Made by a program: the position numbers and the translations under genes. Positions 41,828 through 49,566 of a DNA stretch of 51,288 bases are shown one piece after another. The stretch spans positions 1 to 51,288 of the forward strand of contig CAZKUN010000038.1 of NCBI GenBank assembly GCA_964555935.1. Direction: 5' to 3'. Every line of letters begins with the position of its first letter. Position 1 is the first letter of the stretch. The stretch comes from CAZKUN01 sp964555935. Its GTDB lineage: Bacteria > Armatimonadota > Zipacnadia > Zipacnadales > VGFC01. Below the pieces are notes generated by a model. It had not been told where the DNA came from. It saw only the letters and a list, made by a program, of their open reading frames with translations, and searched no databases.

Positions 41828-43308
41828 TGCGCGATCTGAGTGAGCTGTGGGGCAATGCCGTTGAGCAGTTTGGTGATCGGACGGCGGCGATCTTCGAGGG
41901 CGAGGAGACGTCTTACGCTGAGCTAGATCGGATGATCGGCGCGTTCGCGACGTCGTTGAGGAATCTCGGCGTGGAACGGGGAGACCGGGTCGCGCTCCTG
42001 ATGCCGAACTGCCTGCACTCGATCATCTGCTACCTCGGCGCGGTCCGGGCGGGAGCGACCGCCCTGCCAGTGAATATCCGGCTGAAACCAGAGGAGATGC
42101 GCTTCATCCTCGGCGACGCGGCCCCGACGCTGGCGGTGATCCACGAAAGGGTGTGGGGCACCGCGTCGCAAGCGATCGACGAGAGCCTGAAGGTCGTAGG
42201 GGTTGGACTGGACGACGATTGGGTGATTCCCGCTGAGGCCTTGCTGAACGAGGAGCCGCTGACGCCGCACGAGGCGGGACGAGACGACGTCGCCGCGATC
42301 ATCTACACGTCGGGAACGACGGGCCTGCCGAAGGGCGCGATGATCACCCACAGCAACGTGCTGTTCAACGTGGAGGCGACGATCTCAGGCCATGGTTTCC
42401 GTCCGGATGATGTCCACATCCTCGCCGTGCCGCTGTTTCACGTGACGGGGCTGAACACGATCATGCCGACGGCGTTTCACCAGGGCGCGCGCGTCGTCGT
42501 GACGGCGCAAGTATCGCCAAGGGATATTCTAAGGCTCATCGAGCAACATGGCGCGACGACATGGTTCGGCGTACCGACCACGATGATACTACTCAGCCAA
42601 CTCCCCGACATCGACGGATTCGATCTCACCAGCCTGCGCCTAATCGCGTACTCGGGCGCGCCGATGCCGGTGCGAACGATCGCGAAACTGCGGGAGATGT
42701 TCCCAGGCGTCAAGCTGCACAATTTCTTCGGTCTCACGGAGACAACGTCTTGCACGACCGTGCTGCCGGATGAGCAGGCGATAGAGCGGGCGGAGTCCAT
42801 AGGCAGGGCGGCGCCGGGAATCGAGCTGAGGATCGACGCGGAGCCAGGCGAGGTCGGCGAGCTGCTCGTGAGGGCGCCGAGCGTTGTGCCTGGCTACTAC
42901 GACCGCCCCGACGCGACGGCGGAGGCGATTGTGGATGGGTGGCTGCACACTGGCGACACCGCGATCATCGACGATGAGGGGTACGTGTTCCTGAAGGGCA
43001 GGCAGAAGGAAATGATCATCGTCGGCGGAGAGAACGTGTACCCCATCGAGGTTGAAAACGTCCTCACGCGGCACCCGGCGGTGGCCGAGGTTGCGGCGGT
43101 AGGCGCTCCGCACAAGGTCTTCGGCGAAGTGGTCAGGGCAGTGGTGGTGTTGAGGCCGGAGGCAGAAGCGGACGCGAGAGAGTTGAAGCGCCACTGCGTC
43201 GAGCATGTGGCGAGCTACAAGGTGCCGCAGATCATCGAGTTCCGAGAGAGCCTGCCGAGGAATCCGTCAGGGAAGGTCGTGAAGAGGCTGTTGGTGGATG
43301 ACGGATAG
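41827..43308 (+). CDS. Acyl-CoA synthetase / AMP-dependent ligase family enzyme
   Basis: A 493-residue class I adenylate-forming enzyme. Core motifs are YTSGTTGLPKGA (residues 160-171), FFGLTETTSC near 300, GWLHTGD, GRQKEMIIVGGENVYPIEVE and the catalytic-lysine region PRNPSGKVVKR at the end. It activates a carboxylate with ATP and joins it to CoA; medium-chain or aromatic acids are typical for this subgroup. The ATG overlaps the heparinase stop (TGATG), so translation is coupled. Such an enzyme is unusual behind a polysaccharide lyase; it might handle an aryl or acyl group released from the polymer, for example by the esterases (inference). Confidence 0.92.
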   Translation: MRDLSELWGNAVEQFGDRTAAIFEGEETSYAELDRMIGAFATSLRNLGVERGDRVALLMPNCLHSIICYLGAVRAGATALPVNIRLKPEEMRFILGDAAPTLAVIHERVWGTASQAIDESLKVVGVGLDDDWVIPAEALLNEEPLTPHEAGRDDVAAIIYTSGTTGLPKGAMITHSNVLFNVEATISGHGFRPDDVHILAVPLFHVTGLNTIMPTAFHQGARVVVTAQVSPRDILRLIEQHGATTWFGVPTTMILLSQLPDIDGFDLTSLRLIAYSGAPMPVRTIAKLREMFPGVKLHNFFGLTETTSCTTVLPDEQAIERAESIGRAAPGIELRIDAEPGEVGELLVRAPSVVPGYYDRPDATAEAIVDGWLHTGDTAIIDDEGYVFLKGRQKEMIIVGGENVYPIEVENVLTRHPAVAEVAAVGAPHKVFGEVVRAVVVLRPEAEADARELKRHCVEHVASYKVPQIIEFRESLPRNPSGKVVKRLLVDDG

Positions 43309-43315
43309 CGGCGGG

Positions 43316-43352
43316 AAACCACGAAGACACGAAGGGCACGAAGAACGGCGAA
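43316..43352 (+). repeat. CCACGAAGACACGAAG-type repeat
   Basis: AAACCACGAAGACACGAAG, then GGCACGAAG, then AACGGCGAAG: units of about nine bases ending in GAAG. It lies between the ligase stop (43308) and the next start (43365) and fills almost the whole gap. Same element as 28901-28930. Confidence 0.75.
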
Positions 43353-43364
43353 GATAGGTTACGG

Positions 43365-45761
43365 ATGAGGACACGACTGCTGGTGGCTGGGCTGGCGTTG
43401 AGTGGTCTGACGGCTGCAATCGGAGACACGCAAGTGGGCGAACGGATCTCGGTGAGTGGCATCTACCCGCACCTTGCGGTGACGAACAGGTCGCCTGAGT
43501 GTGGCATAGGCGCGGTTGTCGATTGGGCGGGGAAGCTGTGGTACCTGACGTACCCGCCGCACCGACCGGAGGGGAGCGACGACAAGCTCTACTCGCTGGA
43601 CGAGGCGCTAAACGTCACCATCCACCCGGAGAGCATCGGCGGGACGCCGGCGAACCGGATGATCCATCGGGAGTCGAACCAGCTCAGCATCGGCCCGTAC
43701 CTGATCGACGCGGACGGCAACGTGCGGGCGATTCCGTATGACCCGATGTTCGGTCGGCCGACCGCGACGATGCGACACCTCACCGACCCGGCGAACAAGG
43801 TCTACATCCAGATGATGGAGGGCGAGCTGTACGAGGTCGACGTGCATACGCTCGAGGTGACCGAACTGTATGGCGACCACCCCGTGGCCGGATCGCACGC
43901 GAAGGGCGCCTACACGAGCCAGGGCCGGATGGTGATGAGCAACAACGGCGACCGCTCGTGGTACCCCGCCTGGAGGAAGGACCCCGACTACGATGGTCCG
44001 ACGGGCGTGTTGGCTGAGTGGGACGGGACGGAGTGGAACGTGGTGGAGCGGAAGCAGTTCACCGAGGTCACCGGCCCGGGGGGCATCTACGGCGCGGCGA
44101 ATGACGACGACCCCATCTGGGCGACGGGATGGGACAGGAGATCGCTGATTCTGAAGCTCCTTGATGGAGGCGAGTGGAGCACGTACCGTCTGCCTAAGGC
44201 GAGCCACACGCATGACGCGGGGCATGGCTGGTACACGGAGTGGCCGAGGATCCGCGAGGTCGCGCCAGACCGGTTGCTCATGACGATGCACGGGATGTTC
44301 TTCGACTTCCCGAAGGCGTTCGGCAGCGAGACAAGCGGCGGCATCCGGCCGATCTCGAGCTACCTGAAGATGGTGGTCGATCTGTGCGAATGGAACGGGC
44401 GACTGGTGTTCGGCTGCAACGATGCGTCGGTCCAGGAGGGCAACAGGTTCTGCAACCAGCCGAGCAGCAATCTTTGGTTTGGGACGCTGGATGATCTGGG
44501 GACATTTGGCCCGACGGCGGGATGGGGCGGGCCGTGGGTGAACGACCAGGTGGCGGCCAACGCGCCGTCGGACGCGTACCTGGTCGGCGGATTCAAGACT
44601 CGAGTCATCCACCTGGCGCATGACTCGGACGCGCCGGTGGTGTTCACGCTTGAAGTGGATGAGAGCGGCGCGGACGAGTGGACGAAGTATCGCAGTATCG
44701 CGACGCCGGCGGAGGGCTACACATACCACCTCCTCCCCACATCGCTTGAGGCGGAGTGGCTGAGGGTCTCGGTGGATCGAGATTGCACGGCGACGGCATT
44801 CCTGCATTACCTACCGGACGGTCCTCCGGCGGACGCAGGAGGCGACTTCGCGAGCCTCGCGCCGATGGAGCACGCGACCGCGCGGACAACGGGGATCATC
44901 CGACCGCGTGGCGGCGACCTCGGCACGCTGCACTACCTCGCCGAGCGAGTCGAGGCAGACGGCACGGTCGAGAGGCTCGGGTACTACGAGATTGGCGAGG
45001 AGATGAGGCTTGAGCCGGTCGACGATCCGACAGCGGCGGGCTGGCTGGAGGAGAACTTCGCGCTGGGCGAGCCGGACTTTGAGATCGATGATGCGTCAGT
45101 GATCGTGACCGACTTCCGCGGGCGGCGATTCCGGCTCCCGAAGACGAGCGCCGCAAACGATGAGGCGTGGCCAGAGGGATGGCCCCGAGGGATGCGTGAG
45201 GTGGTAACAGAGCGAAGACTCCTGAACTGCCACGGTACGATCTACGAACTCCCGCATGATTCGAGCGGCGGGATCATCGGGATGAAGCCTGTCTGCACGC
45301 ACGGCAAGCACATCGCGGACTTCTGCTCGTGGCGAGGGATGCTGGTGCTGGCAGGGAACCTGGCCAGCGCCGAGGCCGACGGGCACTACTTCGGATCGAC
45401 CGATGGGAAGACGGGCCTGTGGTTTGGGAACGTCGATGATCTCTGGAGACTCGGTCAGCCGCGTGGTGAGGGCGGTCCGTGGAAGGATACAGAGGTTGCG
45501 GCCGGCGAGCCTTCTGACCCGTACCTGATGACCGGTTACCGGCACAAGACGCTAGAGTTGTCCCACGACTCGAATGAATCGGTCGCGATAACTTTGGAGG
45601 TTGATGTGACGGGGACGGGCGAGTGGCACCCCTACAAGACCGTGACGATTGGGACCGGCGAGGTAGAGGCGCATGAGTTCCCCGCCGCCTACAGCGCCCA
45701 TTGGATCCGGTTCACCGCCTCGGCCGACTGCGCTGCAACGGCCTGGCTGACGTACGAATAG
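43365..45761 (+). CDS. Large exported beta-propeller-like protein with internal duplication, function unknown
   Basis: A 798-residue protein with signal peptide (LLVAGLALSGLTAAIG). The first part has blade-like repeats (GAVVDWAGKLWYLTYPPH; LSIGPYLIDADGNVRAI; MMEGELYEVDVHTLEV; GTEWNVVERKQF). A unit near residues 380-490 (NLWFGTLDDL, GGPWVNDQVAA, SDAYLVGGF, HLAHDSDAPVVFTLEVD, DCTATAFLHY) recurs near 680-798 (LWFGNVDDLWRL, GGPWKDTEVAA, SDPYLMTGY, LSHDSNESVAITLEVD, DCAATAWLTYE). The protein is thus two copies of a propeller-plus-sandwich module, the second reduced. No catalytic site is evident. The ribosome-binding site is weak; the repeat at 43316 lies directly before it. Binding of polysaccharide outside the cell is a guess. 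Confidence 0.7.
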   Translation: MRTRLLVAGLALSGLTAAIGDTQVGERISVSGIYPHLAVTNRSPECGIGAVVDWAGKLWYLTYPPHRPEGSDDKLYSLDEALNVTIHPESIGGTPANRMIHRESNQLSIGPYLIDADGNVRAIPYDPMFGRPTATMRHLTDPANKVYIQMMEGELYEVDVHTLEVTELYGDHPVAGSHAKGAYTSQGRMVMSNNGDRSWYPAWRKDPDYDGPTGVLAEWDGTEWNVVERKQFTEVTGPGGIYGAANDDDPIWATGWDRRSLILKLLDGGEWSTYRLPKASHTHDAGHGWYTEWPRIREVAPDRLLMTMHGMFFDFPKAFGSETSGGIRPISSYLKMVVDLCEWNGRLVFGCNDASVQEGNRFCNQPSSNLWFGTLDDLGTFGPTAGWGGPWVNDQVAANAPSDAYLVGGFKTRVIHLAHDSDAPVVFTLEVDESGADEWTKYRSIATPAEGYTYHLLPTSLEAEWLRVSVDRDCTATAFLHYLPDGPPADAGGDFASLAPMEHATARTTGIIRPRGGDLGTLHYLAERVEADGTVERLGYYEIGEEMRLEPVDDPTAAGWLEENFALGEPDFEIDDASVIVTDFRGRRFRLPKTSAANDEAWPEGWPRGMREVVTERRLLNCHGTIYELPHDSSGGIIGMKPVCTHGKHIADFCSWRGMLVLAGNLASAEADGHYFGSTDGKTGLWFGNVDDLWRLGQPRGEGGPWKDTEVAAGEPSDPYLMTGYRHKTLELSHDSNESVAITLEVDVTGTGEWHPYKTVTIGTGEVEAHEFPAAYSAHWIRFTASADCAATAWLTYE

Positions 45762-45784
45762 GAATCTCGAAGGGAGTCTGAAGC

Positions 45785-46804
45785 ATGTTCAAGTGTGCGT
45801 TTTTGGGCTGCGGCCCGCGAGCGAAGGGCCATGCGAGAGGGTACGCGACTGTTGAGCGCGGAACGATGGCGGCCGTCTGTGATATGGACGAGGAACGGCT
45901 GAACTCGTTCGGCGACGAATTTGGTATCGACACTCGGTATACGGATGTCCACGAGATGCTGACGAAGGAGAAACCCGACCTTCTGCACATCGTGACGCTG
46001 CCGAATCTGCGCGTGCCGCTGATGACGCTCGCCGCGGAGTACGAAGTGCCAGTGGCGGTGGTTGAGAAGCCGATCGCCCTCGAGGGCGAGGACTGGCGCG
46101 CGTTGCGGGATCTCGAGGCCAGCGCAAAGACGAAGTTCTGCGTCAACACGCAGCTTCACTTCCACGCGCGGAACCTGGAACTCAAGCAGCAAGTCGCGGA
46201 TGGGTCGATCGGCGACGTCAGGTTCATCGACGTCAGCGCGCGCTCAACGCCGCTCGACCAGGGCGTCCACGTGCTGGAGCTGGCGCACAGCTACAACGGC
46301 TTTGACGCGTTCGAGAGGGTATTCGGACAGGTCTCGGGCGCGGAGGACATTGACTCACGCCAGCCCTCGCCGGGCATGGCGACGTCAACCATCAACTTCG
46401 CCAACGGCGTCCACGCCACGCTGGTCTGTGGCGAGGCCGCGCCATACGCCACCGAGCGTCGCGAGGTTCGCTACGCGCACAAGCGGATCGCGGCGTACGG
46501 CACGGAGGGCTTCGTGCACTGGACGATGAGCGGGTGGGAGCGCAACCTGAAAGGTGGCGCGTGCGAGTCCGGCGAGCACGACTATGGCGTCGAGGACGAT
46601 CTCGCTCAGGGGCGTCTGACCGAGGCGGCGTTCGACTGGATTTCGGGTGATCTGGACGTGCATCCGACGGCGCTGTGCAGGTCTCTCGCGCAGTTCAACG
46701 TGATCCTGGGGACATACGTGAGCGCGCTGGAATCGCGGCCGGTGGAACTACCGTTTGACCCGCCGGATGAGCTGCTGGCGGCGCTGACGGAGAGGCTCTC
46801 GTAG
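45785..46804 (+). CDS. Gfo/Idh/MocA-family NAD(P)-dependent oxidoreductase
   Basis: A 339-residue protein with an N-terminal Rossmann fold (KCAFLGCGPRAKGHARGY; AVCDMDEERL), LHIVTLPNLR and the family motif E-K-P at residues 94-96 (VAVVEKPIAL), whose Lys is catalytic. The C-terminal sheet domain includes DQGVHVLELAHSYNG, where the His is the likely proton shuttle. GGGAG precedes the ATG. It oxidises or reduces a sugar or inositol-type substrate with NAD(P). It starts 23 bases behind the duplicated exported protein and ends 2 bases before the AAC(3)-fold gene. Confidence 0.9.
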   Translation: MFKCAFLGCGPRAKGHARGYATVERGTMAAVCDMDEERLNSFGDEFGIDTRYTDVHEMLTKEKPDLLHIVTLPNLRVPLMTLAAEYEVPVAVVEKPIALEGEDWRALRDLEASAKTKFCVNTQLHFHARNLELKQQVADGSIGDVRFIDVSARSTPLDQGVHVLELAHSYNGFDAFERVFGQVSGAEDIDSRQPSPGMATSTINFANGVHATLVCGEAAPYATERREVRYAHKRIAAYGTEGFVHWTMSGWERNLKGGACESGEHDYGVEDDLAQGRLTEAAFDWISGDLDVHPTALCRSLAQFNVILGTYVSALESRPVELPFDPPDELLAALTERLS

Positions 46805-46806
46805 CG

Positions 46807-47589
46807 ATGGCCGCATCCGTGACCAATACTGACATCGTTGATGGACTGGGTCGCCTGGGGATCTCCTCAGGCGACCTGGTCTTTGCGCACGCATCGCTGA
46901 GCCGACTCGGGTGGGTCGAGGGTGGCCCGGACGGGCTGATCGACGCGCTGCTGGCGGCGGTCGGCGAGACGGGGACACTGGCAATGCCAGGCTTCACGTT
47001 TCAGCTCAATGAACTGGCAGACCCAGTGTTTGATGTGCGGCACGCGCCGACGTGGGCGAGCAAGGTGTACGAGCGCTTCCGGACGCGCGAGGGCACGCTT
47101 CGCAGCCACCACGCGAGCCACTCGGTCTGTGCGGTGGGGGCGCGAGCCGAGGAGTTAGTCTCCGAACACTCTCCGCGCCCGTGTCTTCGGCCAAGTCCGT
47201 TCGGAAAGCTGGTCGACTGGGGCGGGACAATCGTGCTGATCGGCGTGGACCAAAACTGCAACACGACGTTTCATCTCGTCGAGGAAAGCGAGGGCGTGTT
47301 CTATTCGCGCTACACCCACGTCCCGGACGCGATGATGATCGACGAGACTGGCGAACTGGGCCCGCTGGACTTGCACCGCCACCACATGACGCGGACGTAT
47401 GACTTCAACCGGATGGACGAGCCGCTGCGGCAGGCGGGCATTCAGCGCGAGACCGTCATCGGCAATGCAATCGTGCGGTGTCTCGACGCGAAGCGGATGT
47501 ACGACTTCACCGTTGAGGCCGTGCACGAGGACGAGGAAGCCCTGCTTCAGCAGGGCGATGAGCGCACGCAGGTGTCGGTCAGTCCTTAG
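46807..47589 (+). CDS. AAC(3)-fold acyltransferase (aminoglycoside N3'-acetyltransferase-like)
   Basis: A 260-residue member of the AAC(3)/YokD fold: GDLVFAHASLSRLGWVEGGPD, AAVGETGTLAMPGF, FDVRHAPTWASKVYERFR, GTLRSHHASHSVCAVG, SPFGKLVDWGGTIVLIGV and NTTFHLVEE contain the conserved catalytic His-Glu surroundings. In resistance enzymes this family moves acetyl from acetyl-CoA to an aminoglycoside amine. Homologs in environmental genomes acylate other amino compounds. The tight spacing behind a sugar oxidoreductase speaks for an amino-sugar substrate instead of drug resistance. Its stop overlaps the convergent sulfatase stop by three bases. Confidence 0.85.
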   Translation: MAASVTNTDIVDGLGRLGISSGDLVFAHASLSRLGWVEGGPDGLIDALLAAVGETGTLAMPGFTFQLNELADPVFDVRHAPTWASKVYERFRTREGTLRSHHASHSVCAVGARAEELVSEHSPRPCLRPSPFGKLVDWGGTIVLIGVDQNCNTTFHLVEESEGVFYSRYTHVPDAMMIDETGELGPLDLHRHHMTRTYDFNRMDEPLRQAGIQRETVIGNAIVRCLDAKRMYDFTVEAVHEDEEALLQQGDERTQVSVSP

Positions 47590-49529
47590 TCCCCTTCGAT
47601 CTCAATCCTGCTGAACGCGGTTTCGGTGCTGTTGAGGTGGTATCCGACGTGAGTGACGGCGTCCCAGTCCTTGCGCATGGGGGCTTCGAGGGCGGCGTCA
47701 TTGACGGTAAGCTTCACCGTGCCGGCTTCGAGATCGGCCTCGACGGTGACGTCGAGCACGGCTGACTGATCCATCTCCATCGGCAAGCGGACAAGGTTCT
47801 CCTCGGCGCCGCCGAAGTCACCGTACTGGACGATGGCTTCCTTCACCCCGATGTAGACACCACACTTGAGCAGATCGCCCGGCTTGGCCGAAGAACCCAG
47901 ACACAGCAGGCCGTTGCGCGTGCCGTCAGCGCGGAGCGACTGTATCCTCGCGCGGAGCGTGACGCGCTTCGTGTAGGGGCGGCCCGTCTTCTGAATTGCA
48001 TAACCGGCGGTTGACGATTCGACGGCATAGCCGAAGTCGGAATCAGTGACGCTGGCGGCGATCAGGCGCTCGAAGTCGGGGTGCTTCTGCCCGACGACGT
48101 CGTTCATAGTGTCGTCAGCGTATTGTCGGCGCAACCGGTCAAGCTGTTTCGTAAGCCGGGCGACAACACCAGCGTAGGCGGGGTCGGCGTGGACGTTGTT
48201 CAGCTCGTTCGGATCAAGCTTGAGATCATAGAGCTCCCACGCGTCGATGTCGTGGTAGAAGTGCATGAGCTTGTGGCGCTTGGTCCGGACGCCGTAGTGG
48301 CGCTTGACCATGTGCGCGCCCGGGTACTCGAAGTAGTGGTAGTACATCGCCTTGCGCCAGTTCTTCGCCCGCCGACCGGAGAGCATTCGAGCCATGGAAT
48401 CGCCTTGCATGTCACTCGGGACCGGGGCATTGGCCATGTCGAGGAACGTCGGCGCGAAGTCGAGGTTGAGGACGATGTCATCGTTCACCGTACCCGCTGG
48501 GATCGATCCCGGTAGGCGAGCGACCAGCGGCATTCGGAGCGACTCCTCGTACATGAATCGCTTGTCGAACCAGCCGTGGTCGCCGAGGTAGAAGCCCTGG
48601 TCGGAGGTATACATCACGAGCGTGTTTTCGGCGAGGCCGGAGTCATCGAGGTAGCTCAGAATGCGGCCGACATTGTCATCGACGGAGGCGACGCAGCGCA
48701 GGTAGTCCTTGATGTAGCGCTGATACTTCCAACGTTTCAACTCCGACTCGGAGAGGCCGTCGGGCGGGTCGACGCCCTTGAGGTCGTTCTTCGTTAGATG
48801 ATCGAGAATCGTCATCTCCTGCTCGCGGGCGGCGGCGCTGCGGGTGGCGTAGTCGTCGTCGAAGGTCTCCGGCAGCGGCAGATCCTCGTCTTCCCACATG
48901 TGAGCGTGTTTCTCGTCCGGCTGCCAGTTGCGGTGGGGCGCCTTGTGCTGGCACATGGCCATGAAGGGCCTGCCGGTGTCGCGTTGGTTCGCCAGCCAGT
49001 CGAGCGTGTAGTCCGTGGTGAGATCGGTGACGTAGCCCTCGCGCCGGGACTTCTCGCCCATCTCAATGAAGTCCGGGTCGTGGTAGCGCCCCTGCCCAGG
49101 CAGGACGTTCCAGTAATCGAACCCGGTCGGGGCGCTCTTGAGGTGCCATTTGCCGATCATCGCTGTCTCGTAGCCGGCGGCTTGGAGGAGCTTGGGAAAG
49201 GTCTGCTGGCTGCCATCGAACTCGAGCCGGTTGTCGAGGATCCCGTTGAGGTGACTGTACTTGCCGGTGAGGATCACGGCGCGACTGGGCGCGCAGATGG
49301 AGTTCGTGCAGAAGCAGTTATCGAAGCGAACGCCCTCGGCGGCGATGCGGTCGATGTTGGGAGTCTGGTTGATCCGACTCCCGTAGCAACTCATGGCATG
49401 GGACGCGTGGTCATCGGCCATGATGAAGAGAATGTTCGGTCGCTCGCGCGGAGCGGCGAACCCATGGCTCACCAGCGCGGCGGCGGCCACGCCCATGCCG
49501 GTGGCTCGGATGAAGGACCGTCGGTTCAT
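47586..49529 (-). CDS. Tat-exported Cys-type sulfatase with extra C-terminal sandwich domain
   Basis: A 647-residue protein. The ATG at 49529 opens a twin-arginine signal (NRRSFIRATGMGVAAAALVSHG), so it is exported folded; the frame is open upstream but lacks this logic. The sulfatase domain has PNILFIMADDHASHAMSCYG with the metal-binding Asp pair, CAPSR at residues 79-83 followed by AVILTGKYSHLNG, and YTSDQGFYLGDHGWFDKRFMYEES. It ends with the usual ELYDLKLDPNELNNV. About 150 extra residues (from FGYAVESSTAGY) form a LamG/CBM-like sandwich that may bind the polymer. No clear ribosome-binding site was found. Domain and length fit S1 sulfatases acting on polymers such as glycosaminoglycan or algal polysaccharide; the exact sulfate is unknown. 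Confidence 0.9.
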   Translation of the reverse strand: MNRRSFIRATGMGVAAAALVSHGFAAPRERPNILFIMADDHASHAMSCYGSRINQTPNIDRIAAEGVRFDNCFCTNSICAPSRAVILTGKYSHLNGILDNRLEFDGSQQTFPKLLQAAGYETAMIGKWHLKSAPTGFDYWNVLPGQGRYHDPDFIEMGEKSRREGYVTDLTTDYTLDWLANQRDTGRPFMAMCQHKAPHRNWQPDEKHAHMWEDEDLPLPETFDDDYATRSAAAREQEMTILDHLTKNDLKGVDPPDGLSESELKRWKYQRYIKDYLRCVASVDDNVGRILSYLDDSGLAENTLVMYTSDQGFYLGDHGWFDKRFMYEESLRMPLVARLPGSIPAGTVNDDIVLNLDFAPTFLDMANAPVPSDMQGDSMARMLSGRRAKNWRKAMYYHYFEYPGAHMVKRHYGVRTKRHKLMHFYHDIDAWELYDLKLDPNELNNVHADPAYAGVVARLTKQLDRLRRQYADDTMNDVVGQKHPDFERLIAASVTDSDFGYAVESSTAGYAIQKTGRPYTKRVTLRARIQSLRADGTRNGLLCLGSSAKPGDLLKCGVYIGVKEAIVQYGDFGGAEENLVRLPMEMDQSAVLDVTVEADLEAGTVKLTVNDAALEAPMRKDWDAVTHVGYHLNSTETAFSRIEIEGD

Positions 49530-49566
49530 GTGGTTGGTCACGAGGCCTGGCCTCCGATGCGGTCGG

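Noticed and set aside
43316..43352. CRISPR-like or tandem-repeat array
   Set aside because: The units are about nine bases and imperfect, with no spacers and no cas genes.
46807..47589. Aminoglycoside resistance gene
   Set aside because: Only the fold is supported; the neighbours and the absence of mobile elements do not indicate a resistance function.
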